Source of the DNA: Phycisphaerae bacterium
GTDB taxonomy: Bacteria; Planctomycetota; Phycisphaerae; Sedimentisphaerales; Anaerohalosphaeraceae
DNA: 5,891 bases
Reading direction: 5' to 3'
Assembly: GCA_003567095.1 (NCBI GenBank)
Contig: PXAQ01000083.1
Span: forward strand, 1-5,891
Shown here in pieces: positions 1 through 5,891 of the stretch (the first letter of the stretch is position 1; every line of letters begins with the position of its first letter). The notes beneath the pieces were generated by a model, which searched no databases, was not told the DNA's origin, and saw only the letters and a list, made by a program, of their open reading frames with translations. Made by a program: the position numbers and the translations under genes.

Positions 1-2514
1 ATGCAGATTCTCGACGAGTTGAAAAACTCGTACTTGAATTATGCGATGAGCGTGATTGTCGCGCGTGCGCTGCCGGACGTGCGGGATGGGCTCAAGCCCT
101 CTCAGCGGCGTATTCTGGTGGCGATGAACGATCTGAACCTGGGACCGCGATCAAAATACCGAAAATGCGCCAAGATCGTCGGTGACACCGGCGGCAACTA
201 CCACCCGCACGGCGACCAGGCCACCTACGGCACGCTGGTGCGAATGGGGCAGGACTGGAATGTGCGCGTGATGCTGGTCGAGCCGCAGGGCAACTTCGGC
301 AGCATTGACGCCGACCCGCCGGCGGCGATGCGGTATACCGAGGCGCGAATGACCCAGGCGTCGGTGGATATTCTCGAAGATCTCAAGCTGGATACCGTTG
401 ATTTTGTGCCCAACTATGACGAGACTCGGCAGGAGCCGACAGTGCTGCCGGCCAAGTTTCCTAACCTGCTGGTCAACGGTGCCAGCGGTATTGCCGTGGG
501 GATGGCCACGAATCTACCGCCGCACAATGTCGGTGAGATCTGCGATGCGCTGCTTTTGATGATTGACGACCCGGAGTGCGGGTTTAAGGATATTCTCGAG
601 AAACTGCCCGGGCCGGACTTCCCGACCGGCGGGACCATCTGCGGACGCAAGGGGATTCTGGATGCCTATGTCACCGGACGCGGCCATCTGCGGGTGCGGG
701 GCAAATCTCACATCGAAACCAGCAAGCGCGGCCGTGAAAGCATCATCTTTACCGAAATTCCCTATATGGTGGTCAAGACCAACATCGTCTCGAAGATTGC
801 CGATTGTGTCAAGGACGGGGTCATCGACGAGATTTCCGATATCCGGGACGAATCCGACCGCAAAGGGACGCGTATTGTTGTCGATCTGAAAAAAGACGCC
901 GACAGCAACGTGGTCATCAACAAGCTGTATCGCTATACGCCGCTTCAGACCACCTTTGCGGTCAACAATGTCGCCCTGGTCAACAACCGCCCTGAAGTGC
1001 TCAACATCCGTCAACTGCTCAAGCTCTATATCGGCCATCGGCTGGAAGTCATTCGCCGGCGGACGCGATTTTTGCTGCGCAAATGTCAGAACCGCGCCCA
1101 TATCCTCGAAGGGCTGATTCTGGCGGTCAGCGATATCGATGAGATTATCGCCCTGATCAAGGCCTCGCCGGATGCGCCGAGTGCCAAAGAACGCCTGATG
1201 GCCAAGCCGCTGCGCCTGATCGAGGCGGAGACGTTGCGAAATCTGCTGCCGGCCGCATTTATCCAGCAGCGCGCCCAGACGGATCAGTTCCTGACCGGCC
1301 CGCAGGCCGATGCGATCTTGACGATGCAGCTTCAGCGGCTGACCGGGCTGGAAATCGAGAAGCTGGCCAACGAATACGCCGAGCTGTCGGAGAAAATCGC
1401 CGACTACGAGGCGCTGCTGGCCAGTCGCGATTTGCAGCTGGATGTTGTGCGTGAAGATCTGCATGAGATCAAGGAAAAGTACAAAACTCCGCGGCGGACG
1501 GAAATCCTCGACAGTGAAGCCGATGTCTTTGACATGGAGGATTTGATCGCCGAAGAAGAAACACTGGTGATGATCACACACGGCGGATACATCAAGCGGA
1601 TGCCGGTGGATACCTATCGCAAGCAGGCCCGCGGCGGCCGGGGCATCATCGGCTCGGAAACCAAAGAAGGCGATTTTCTCGAGCACCTGTTTGTCGCTTC
1701 AACGCACGATTATCTGCTGATCTTTACCAGCAAAGGCATCTGCCACTGGCTGAAGGTGTACCACATCCCCGAAATGAGCCGCCAGAGCCGGGGCCGCTAT
1801 ATTGTCAATCTGCTGAATCTGCCGCCGGATGAGAAGGTGATGTCCATTCTCAACGTGCGCGATTTTGACGACGATCACTACCTGATGACCGCGACCCGAA
1901 AGGGCGTTGTCAAAAAGACCGTCCTCAGCGCCTACGGCAATCCGCGCAGCAACGGTTTGATTGCGCTGAAGCTCGATGAAAGCGATCATCTGATCGGCGC
2001 GGCGATCACCTCCGGCGACGATGATATTATCCTCGGCACGCGCAACGGCATGGCGATTCGATTTCACGAGTCCAATGTGCGCCCGATGGGGCGTGTCAGT
2101 GTCGGGGTTCGCGGCATCAAGCTGCGCGACGGGGATGCGGTGGTCGATATGGTCGTCGCCGAGCCAGGCGCGTCGCTGCTGACGGTCTGTGAGCGGGGTT
2201 ACGGCAAACGCACCGCGCTGGAGGATTATCGCGTCCAGAGCCGCGGCGGGCTGGGGTTGATCAACATCAAGTCCACCGAGCGCAACGGCAAGGTCGTCGC
2301 GCTCAAGGCCGTCTGCGATGATGACGATCTGATGATGATCAGCGCCAAGGGAATGATTGTCCGCACCGGACTGGATGGGCTGCGGTCCATTGGCCGCAAC
2401 ACCGCCGGCGTGCGAATGATTTCGCTCAAGGCCGGCGATAAACTGGTGGCGGTCACCCGTCTGCTGGTCGAGGGCGTGGACAATGGACAAACACCGGAAT
2501 CGCAAACGTCCTGA
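1..2514 (+). CDS. gyrA: DNA gyrase subunit A (5' end at window edge)
   Basis: This is the breakage-reunion subunit of type IIA topoisomerase, which with GyrB introduces negative supercoils using ATP. The 837 visible residues align with E. coli GyrA at a constant offset of 10. The winged-helix/tower part has [10 protein letters not shown] (25-33), HPHGD (68-72) and the catalytic Tyr112 in AMRYTE (E. coli Tyr122, with the preceding Arg111). [17 protein letters not shown] (154-170) is the usual signature. A coiled-coil region lies around 340-490. The C-terminal pinwheel domain (about 505-820) carries a GyrA box, QARGGRG (542-548), and a second box-like QSRGGLG (746-752), supporting gyrase rather than topoisomerase IV. 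The acidic tail of E. coli GyrA is absent. The first base of the window is this ATG; homologues usually have about 10 more residues, so the true start may lie upstream. Residues 73 (Gln) and 77 (Gly) replace the usual quinolone-binding Ser and Asp. The stop is TGA at 2512-2514. Confidence 0.97.
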   Translation: MQILDELKNSYLNYAMSVIVARALPDVRDGLKPSQRRILVAMNDLNLGPRSKYRKCAKIVGDTGGNYHPHGDQATYGTLVRMGQDWNVRVMLVEPQGNFGSIDADPPAAMRYTEARMTQASVDILEDLKLDTVDFVPNYDETRQEPTVLPAKFPNLLVNGASGIAVGMATNLPPHNVGEICDALLLMIDDPECGFKDILEKLPGPDFPTGGTICGRKGILDAYVTGRGHLRVRGKSHIETSKRGRESIIFTEIPYMVVKTNIVSKIADCVKDGVIDEISDIRDESDRKGTRIVVDLKKDADSNVVINKLYRYTPLQTTFAVNNVALVNNRPEVLNIRQLLKLYIGHRLEVIRRRTRFLLRKCQNRAHILEGLILAVSDIDEIIALIKASPDAPSAKERLMAKPLRLIEAETLRNLLPAAFIQQRAQTDQFLTGPQADAILTMQLQRLTGLEIEKLANEYAELSEKIADYEALLASRDLQLDVVREDLHEIKEKYKTPRRTEILDSEADVFDMEDLIAEEETLVMITHGGYIKRMPVDTYRKQARGGRGIIGSETKEGDFLEHLFVASTHDYLLIFTSKGICHWLKVYHIPEMSRQSRGRYIVNLLNLPPDEKVMSILNVRDFDDDHYLMTATRKGVVKKTVLSAYGNPRSNGLIALKLDESDHLIGAAITSGDDDIILGTRNGMAIRFHESNVRPMGRVSVGVRGIKLRDGDAVVDMVVAEPGASLLTVCERGYGKRTALEDYRVQSRGGLGLINIKSTERNGKVVALKAVCDDDDLMMISAKGMIVRTGLDGLRSIGRNTAGVRMISLKAGDKLVAVTRLLVEGVDNGQTPESQTS
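1624..1644 (+). other. GyrA box in the C-terminal domain of gyrA
   Basis: Codons 542-548 encode QARGGRG, a close match to the GyrA-box consensus Q(R/K)RGG(R/K)G in the first blade of the C-terminal beta-pinwheel. In gyrases this loop lets DNA wrap around the domain, which is needed for negative supercoiling and is missing or degenerate in topoisomerase IV. The second position is Ala in place of the usual basic residue. Identification comes from the motif and its position after the coiled-coil region; the functional statement is family knowledge. Confidence 0.8.
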
Positions 2515-2517
2515 GGG
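2513..2517 (+). promoter_or_regulatory. Ribosome binding site for holA
   Basis: GAGGG overlaps the gyrA stop codon and lies 10 nt before the ATG at 2528. It favours that ATG as the holA start and places the ribosome site where ribosomes finishing gyrA would terminate, so translational coupling is plausible. A similar GAGGG at 2470-2474 lies 8 nt before the alternative ATG at 2483, so the Shine-Dalgarno match alone does not settle the start. Confidence 0.5.
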
Positions 2518-2527
2518 AATCGGACAG

Positions 2528-3553
2528 ATGGCCAAACGAACCGCTTCCGCTAAGCCCGCCTCAACGCCTGCACCTCCAATCTGTGTGATCTTCGGCCCGG
2601 ATGCCTTTCTGGTTGCCAAAGAGGCCGAAAAGCGACTCGATGCGCTGTTGCCGGAAGAAGAAGAACGGATGACCGCGTTGTTCGAACCCAAGGCCGACGA
2701 GGCGCAGATTGCCGATGTATTGGACGAACTGCGAACGGTTCCATTCCTGGCCTCGCGGCGGGGGGTGCTGATCAAGGACGCCGAGCCATTTGCCAGGAAT
2801 TATGGCGACCATCTGGAGGCCTATCTCGAATCGCCCAGCCCGACCGGCGTGCTGCTGATGACGATGCTCAATCTGGACAAGCGGACGCGGTTTTACAAGC
2901 TGCTCAACAAGATCGGCGGCGCCGTCGAGGTCGGCAAACTATGGCCGGACAGTCTGCCGCGTTATATCGCGCAGTATGCGCGCCAGGAACACGGCATTAC
3001 GCTGGACGCCCGCACCAGTCAGTTGCTGGTCCAGTTGACCGGCGATGACCCCGGGCGGCTGTGTCGTGAAATGGACAAGCTGGCCCTGTATGTCGCCCCC
3101 AAAAAGGCAGTGGCCGCTCAGGATATTGAACAACTCATCGGACACAATCGTATGTTCAACGCTTTTGAGGTGATCGATGGCATTACCCGGAATAATCCCG
3201 GCCAGGCGCTGAGCCGGTTGAAAAAAATGTTCGCCGCCGACCGCGAGGCCCAGTTTCGGGTGGTCGGGGCCTTTGGGTATCACTTTCGCAAGCTTTTTTC
3301 GGCGCGCGCCCTGATGGCAAAAGGGATGAACATCCAGCAGGCGATGCAGAAAGCGGGCGTGTTCAGGAATCAGACGCAGGCCTTTGCCGCTCAGTTGAAC
3401 CGTCTGCCGCTGGAGGCCGTTGCTTGGGTATTGGGGGAGCTGGGGCGGATTGATCACGGAATCAAGACCGGCCGGACGACCGCGCCGGTGGCGATGGAGC
3501 GATTGGTCATCAATCTGTTCGAAATCCAGCAAAAATCCGGCGCTCGCCGATAA
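2528..3553 (+). CDS. holA: DNA polymerase III subunit delta (clamp loader)
   Basis: Delta is the wrench of the clamp-loader complex: it binds and opens the beta sliding clamp so the loader can place it on primed DNA. The 341-residue product has the family layout. An AAA+-like fold lacking a working P-loop starts at ICVIFGPDAFLV (18-29). TVPFLASRRGVLI (70-82) matches the beta-contact segment of E. coli delta (SLFASRQ), with Phe73-Leu74 in the place of Leu73-Phe74. The lid region includes LTGDDPGRLCREMDKLALY (170-188), then FNAFEVIDGI (210-219). The C-terminal collar helices contain AQFRVVGAFGYHFRKL (241-256) and end with the typical IDHGIKTGRTTAP (308-320). The N-terminal 17 residues are basic and Ala/Pro-rich, probably disordered. 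An in-frame ATG at 2483 would add 15 residues and overlap gyrA by 32 nt; 2528 is preferred because it lies beyond gyrA, has a Shine-Dalgarno sequence and better fits the family N-terminus. No separate promoter is seen, so co-transcription with gyrA is inferred. Confidence 0.9.
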   Translation: MAKRTASAKPASTPAPPICVIFGPDAFLVAKEAEKRLDALLPEEEERMTALFEPKADEAQIADVLDELRTVPFLASRRGVLIKDAEPFARNYGDHLEAYLESPSPTGVLLMTMLNLDKRTRFYKLLNKIGGAVEVGKLWPDSLPRYIAQYARQEHGITLDARTSQLLVQLTGDDPGRLCREMDKLALYVAPKKAVAAQDIEQLIGHNRMFNAFEVIDGITRNNPGQALSRLKKMFAADREAQFRVVGAFGYHFRKLFSARALMAKGMNIQQAMQKAGVFRNQTQAFAAQLNRLPLEAVAWVLGELGRIDHGIKTGRTTAPVAMERLVINLFEIQQKSGARR

Positions 3554-3558
3554 TTGTG

Positions 3559-3586
3559 TTGAAAATACCTCACGATCCTCTATATT
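3559..3586 (+). promoter_or_regulatory. Putative sigma70-type promoter for the nfnA-nfnB operon
   Basis: TTGAAA (3559-3564, 5 of 6 matches to TTGACA) and TATATT (3581-3586, 5 of 6 to TATAAT) are separated by 16 nt. They lie in a 125-nt gap of about 33% GC between GC-rich genes, right after the holA stop. Transcription would begin near 3593, leaving a leader of roughly 85 nt before the ATG at 3679. This suggests that the oxidoreductase pair is transcribed independently of gyrA-holA. The match is by eye, and AT-rich DNA yields chance hits, but spacing and placement are good. Confidence 0.55.
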
Positions 3587-3592
3587 ACTTTT

Positions 3593-3678
3593 TCTAATAG
3601 GTCGAAAAGTTTTATTTATTGCGTAAATACGAAAATTCCAGAGCTGTAATACCCATTAAGCAGGGGATATTGTCGAAA
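3593..3678 (+). other. AT-rich 5' leader of the nfn operon
   Basis: This is the stretch between the predicted transcription start and the nfnA ATG. I see no strong hairpin, riboswitch core, terminator or clear operator in it. A TTG at 3619 opens a frame continuous with nfnA and would add 20 residues, but those codons are AT-rich, resemble nothing in the family and have no Shine-Dalgarno sequence, so the stretch is treated as untranslated. Confidence 0.4.
3662..3666 (+). promoter_or_regulatory. Probable ribosome binding site for nfnA
   Basis: AGGGG lies 12 nt before the ATG at 3679, slightly farther than usual. It is the only purine-rich anti-16S-like match in the leader. It is also 3 nt before an in-frame TTG at 3670, too close to serve that codon, which supports the ATG start. 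Confidence 0.45.
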
Positions 3679-4536
3679 ATGACATACCGAATTGTGAACA
3701 AACAGCAGCTGTCGGAGCATGTCTTCCAAATTGATGTTGAGGCGCCTCTGGTGGCCCGGGGCCGCAAGGCCGGGCAATTTGTGATTGTCTCGCCCGAGGA
3801 CGAAACCGGCGAACGGATTCCGCTGACCATTGCCGGGGCGGATCCGGCACAGGGGACGATTCGCCTGATTTTTCAGCGCGTCGGCAAGGCGACGGCCCAG
3901 ATGGCCGACATCCCCGTGGGCGGCTCGCTGGGTTATGTGGCCGGGCCGCTGGGGCGCCCGACCCACATTGACACATTCGGCACGGTCGTCTGTGTCGGCG
4001 GCGGTATCGGGGCGGCGCCGCTGCTGCCGATTGCCGAGGCGATGAAACAGGCCGGCAATACGATCATTTCCATTCTGGGCGCGCGGACACAAGAGCTGCT
4101 GATTCTCGAAGATGAGTTCAAAGCTCTCAGCGACGAATTGATTGTTGTGACCGATGACGGCTCGCAGGGCCGCAAGGCGATGGTGACCGAGCCGCTGCAG
4201 GAGATCTGCCGCCGCCGGCCCAAACCCGACCTGGCGGTGGTCATCGGGCCGTCGATTATGATGAAATTCTGCTGCGAGGTAACCCGCCAGGCGGAGGTGC
4301 CGACGCAGGTCTCGCTCAATACGATTATGGTTGACGGGACGGGGATGTGCGGCGGCTGCCGGGTCGAGGTCGGCGGCCGGACGAAGTTTGTGTGCGTCGA
4401 TGGGCCCGAGTTTGACGGCCATCAGGTTAATTTTGACATGATGATGCGCCGCATGGACGCCTACAAAGACCTCGAAAAACGCGCGATGCAAACGTATCAA
4501 AATCACACATGCAAAATCGGACTGGATCGGAAATAA
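3679..4536 (+). CDS. nfnA: NfnA-type small subunit, FAD/NAD(H)-binding, [2Fe-2S] (sulfide/dihydroorotate dehydrogenase-like)
   Basis: This is probably the small subunit of NADH-dependent reduced ferredoxin:NADP+ oxidoreductase, which binds NAD(H), FAD and a [2Fe-2S] cluster and exchanges electrons with NfnB. The 285 residues equal the usual family length. The ferredoxin-reductase beta-barrel has the FAD motif ERIPLT (45-50). The nucleotide-binding domain has VVCVGGGIGAAP (103-114). Near the C-terminus, VDGTGMCGGC (218-227) and a later Cys give exactly three cluster cysteines: C224, C227 and C239. Published NfnAB structures describe three Cys plus one Asp, and Asp219 is the candidate here. PyrK (dihydroorotate dehydrogenase electron-transfer subunit) is the main alternative, but it normally has four cluster Cys and sits beside pyrD; here the next gene is the matching large subunit, 2 nt downstream. 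SudB of sulfide dehydrogenase is the same family, so sulfide/polysulfide activity cannot be excluded. The ATG at 3679 matches the family N-terminus. Confidence 0.87.
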   Translation: MTYRIVNKQQLSEHVFQIDVEAPLVARGRKAGQFVIVSPEDETGERIPLTIAGADPAQGTIRLIFQRVGKATAQMADIPVGGSLGYVAGPLGRPTHIDTFGTVVCVGGGIGAAPLLPIAEAMKQAGNTIISILGARTQELLILEDEFKALSDELIVVTDDGSQGRKAMVTEPLQEICRRRPKPDLAVVIGPSIMMKFCCEVTRQAEVPTQVSLNTIMVDGTGMCGGCRVEVGGRTKFVCVDGPEFDGHQVNFDMMMRRMDAYKDLEKRAMQTYQNHTCKIGLDRK

Positions 4537-4538
4537 AC

Positions 4539-5891
4539 ATGCAGAATAAATCCTCCGCGATGAATACAGAAGCTCAGGAAAAAGACGTTCAGGAATTGCT
4601 GGACAAAGAGGCTGCCGGTCAGTTGAAACCCAAAGACCGATACGCGATACCCCCGCAGGAGATGCCGGCGCAGGATCCGGTTGCGCGCCGCCGCACGATG
4701 TCGGAGGTGGCCCTGGGCTATACCGAAATGCAGGCACAAACCGAGGCGCTGCGCTGCCTGCAATGCCCGACCGCGCCCTGTATGAAGGGCTGTCCGGTGC
4801 GCATCCGCATCAAGGATTTTATTGTTGAGATTACCAAAGGCCACTACAAACGCGCCCTTGAAATCATCCAGGAAACCTCGCTGCTGCCGGCGGTCTGCGG
4901 GCGGGTCTGTCCGCAGGAGGTCCAGTGCCAGGAGCAGTGCACCGTGGGCAAGAAGTTCAAAGACCCGAATATGAGCGTCTCAATCGGACGGCTGGAGCGC
5001 TATGTCGCGGACCTGGCCCACGGCCAGGGCAAGGTGCCCCAGGTCGCCCCGCCGACCGGCAAAAAGGTCGCCGTCATCGGCTCAGGCCCCGGGGGGATTG
5101 TGGTCGCCGCCGATACCCGACGCGCCGGCCATGAGGTGACGATGTTCGAAGCGTTTCACAAACCCGGCGGCGTGATGGTGTACGGCATCCCGGAGTTTCG
5201 TCTGCCCAAAGCGATTGTCCAGCAGGAAATCGACGTCCTTAAAAAGATGGGCGTCCATGTCGTGTGTAATTTTATCGTCGGCCGGACGCGCACCATCGAG
5301 CAACTCATGAACGACGACGGCTTTGACGCGGTGTATGTCGGTGTCGGGGCGGGCCTGCCGAAGTTTATGAACATCGAAGGCGAGCACCTGGTCGGCGTGT
5401 ACAGCGCCAACGAATACCTGACACGGGCAAACCTGATGAAGGCTTACCAGTTTGGCCAGGGCGCCGATACGCCGATTGCGGTCAGCAAAAAAGTAGCGGT
5501 CCTCGGCGGCGGCAATGTGGCGATGGACGCGGCGCGCGTGGCCGTGCGCCTCGGCGCCGAGCAGGTCTATCTGGTCTATCGCCGCAGTGAAGCGGAAATG
5601 CCGGCGCGGATCGAGGAGGTTCACCACGCCAAGGAAGAAGGCGTGATTTTCTGTACCCTGCAAAATCCCAAACGCATCCTCGGCAACGACGCCGGCCATG
5701 TGACCGGTATGGAATGCCTCAAGTACGAGCTGGGCGAGCCGGACGACTCGGGCCGTCGCCGACCGGTGGCGATCGAGGGCAGTGAGTTTGTCATCGATGT
5801 GGATACGGTCATCGTGGCCATCGGCAACGACGCCAATCCGATGATCCAGCAGACCACGGAGGGGCTGCAGTTCAACAAGTGGGGCAATATC
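4539..5891 (+). CDS. nfnB: NfnB-type large subunit, GltD-like NADPH/FAD oxidoreductase with two [4Fe-4S] clusters (3' truncated by window)
   Basis: This open frame of 451 codons runs off the right edge with no stop. In NfnAB this subunit binds NADP(H), the bifurcating FAD and two [4Fe-4S] clusters that pass electrons to ferredoxin. Residues 73-85 give C-x2-C-x4-C-x3-C and 120-134 give C-x3-C-x5-C-x3-C, the GltD-type double-cluster domain. FAD Rossmann motif: VAVIGSGPGG (177-186). NADPH domain: VAVLGGGNVAMD (319-330) and YRRSEAEMPAR (347-357). VIVAIGNDANP (424-434) matches the late FAD-contact motif, so roughly 50-60 residues are missing. Glu127 in PQEVQC is the candidate for the glutamate ligand reported in NfnB structures. 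A hydrophilic N-terminal extension of about 35 residues precedes the conserved EMPAQDP. The start is 2 nt after the nfnA stop with only a weak Shine-Dalgarno sequence, implying translational coupling. Glutamate synthase small subunit (GltD) is the alternative and a common database name for this family; the nfnA neighbour argues against it. Confidence 0.87.
   Translation, partial: MQNKSSAMNTEAQEKDVQELLDKEAAGQLKPKDRYAIPPQEMPAQDPVARRRTMSEVALGYTEMQAQTEALRCLQCPTAPCMKGCPVRIRIKDFIVEITKGHYKRALEIIQETSLLPAVCGRVCPQEVQCQEQCTVGKKFKDPNMSVSIGRLERYVADLAHGQGKVPQVAPPTGKKVAVIGSGPGGIVVAADTRRAGHEVTMFEAFHKPGGVMVYGIPEFRLPKAIVQQEIDVLKKMGVHVVCNFIVGRTRTIEQLMNDDGFDAVYVGVGAGLPKFMNIEGEHLVGVYSANEYLTRANLMKAYQFGQGADTPIAVSKKVAVLGGGNVAMDAARVAVRLGAEQVYLVYRRSEAEMPARIEEVHHAKEEGVIFCTLQNPKRILGNDAGHVTGMECLKYELGEPDDSGRRRPVAIEGSEFVIDVDTVIVAIGNDANPMIQQTTEGLQFNKWGNI

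Noticed and set aside
514..1686. A 390-codon open frame on the minus strand opposite gyrA
   Set aside because: It lies wholly inside gyrA on the opposite strand, has low-complexity His/Asp/Gln-rich content and no recognisable domain. GC-rich coding DNA commonly leaves such antisense frames open.
1699..2775. A 358-codon minus-strand frame across gyrA and holA
   Set aside because: It spans the junction of two well-supported genes, shows no family motif, and its composition mirrors the reverse complement of the gyrA codons.
3554..3575. Possible Rex (NADH-sensing) operator, TTGTG-N12-CACGA
   Set aside because: The half-sites resemble Rex, and regulation of nfn by Rex would be sensible, but the known operator spacing is 8 nt between these half-sites and the right half-site has a mismatch.
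3586..3600. T-run after holA as a rho-independent terminator
   Set aside because: No GC-rich stem precedes the run of T; the run sits just downstream of the predicted -10 box.
3619..3678. TTG start extending nfnA by 20 residues
   Set aside because: The added codons are AT-rich unlike the gene body, lack a Shine-Dalgarno sequence and fall outside the usual family length; ATG 3679 fits homologues.
3679..4536. Dihydroorotate dehydrogenase electron-transfer subunit (PyrK)
   Set aside because: Three rather than four cluster cysteines, no pyrD neighbour, and the next gene is the matching GltD-like subunit.
3616..4737. A 373-codon minus-strand frame opposite nfnA and the start of nfnB
   Set aside because: Both plus-strand genes here have full cofactor motifs; the antisense product is His/Arg/Pro-rich without a domain.
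1..5891. CRISPR arrays, tRNA or rRNA genes, transposons, direct or inverted repeats
   Set aside because: The window is almost entirely occupied by four intact-looking coding frames, and the single intergenic gap has no repeat or RNA signature that I can see.

Overview
The window holds four genes, all on the + strand and packed into two functional blocks. The base composition is GC-rich except for one short AT-rich island. The DNA gyrase A protein has a Planctomycetota-like look, with the stretch [15 protein letters not shown] after the winged-helix region, and [12 protein letters not shown] around the catalytic tyrosine. Together with an NfnAB-type electron-bifurcating enzyme, typical of anaerobes, this suggests an anaerobic or facultative planctomycete of the Phycisphaerae/Sedimentisphaerales type. 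That taxonomic call is inference from memory of family sequences, not from a search.

Block 1 (1-3553) is replication housekeeping. gyrA (1-2514) encodes the breakage-reunion subunit of DNA gyrase. It is followed after 13 nt (or with a 32-nt overlap, depending on the start) by holA, the delta subunit of the DNA polymerase III clamp loader. No promoter or terminator is visible between them, so they are probably co-transcribed.

Between the blocks lies a 125-nt intergenic stretch (3554-3678) of about 33% GC. It carries a good sigma70-like promoter, TTGAAA-N16-TATATT, which should drive the second block.

Block 2 (3679-5891) is a two-gene operon. The first gene is the small FAD/[2Fe-2S] subunit (NfnA/SudB type) and the second is the large FAD/two-[4Fe-4S] subunit (NfnB/SudA type, GltD-like) of NADH-dependent reduced ferredoxin:NADP+ oxidoreductase. 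They are separated by 2 nt. The second gene runs off the right edge in an open frame. Together they would form a soluble heterodimer that links the NADH, NADPH and ferredoxin pools.

I saw no mobile element, CRISPR array, RNA gene or clearly new system. The points most worth checking are the non-canonical quinolone-pocket residues of GyrA, the likely non-cysteine Fe-S ligands in the Nfn pair, and the clear promoter in the AT-rich gap.
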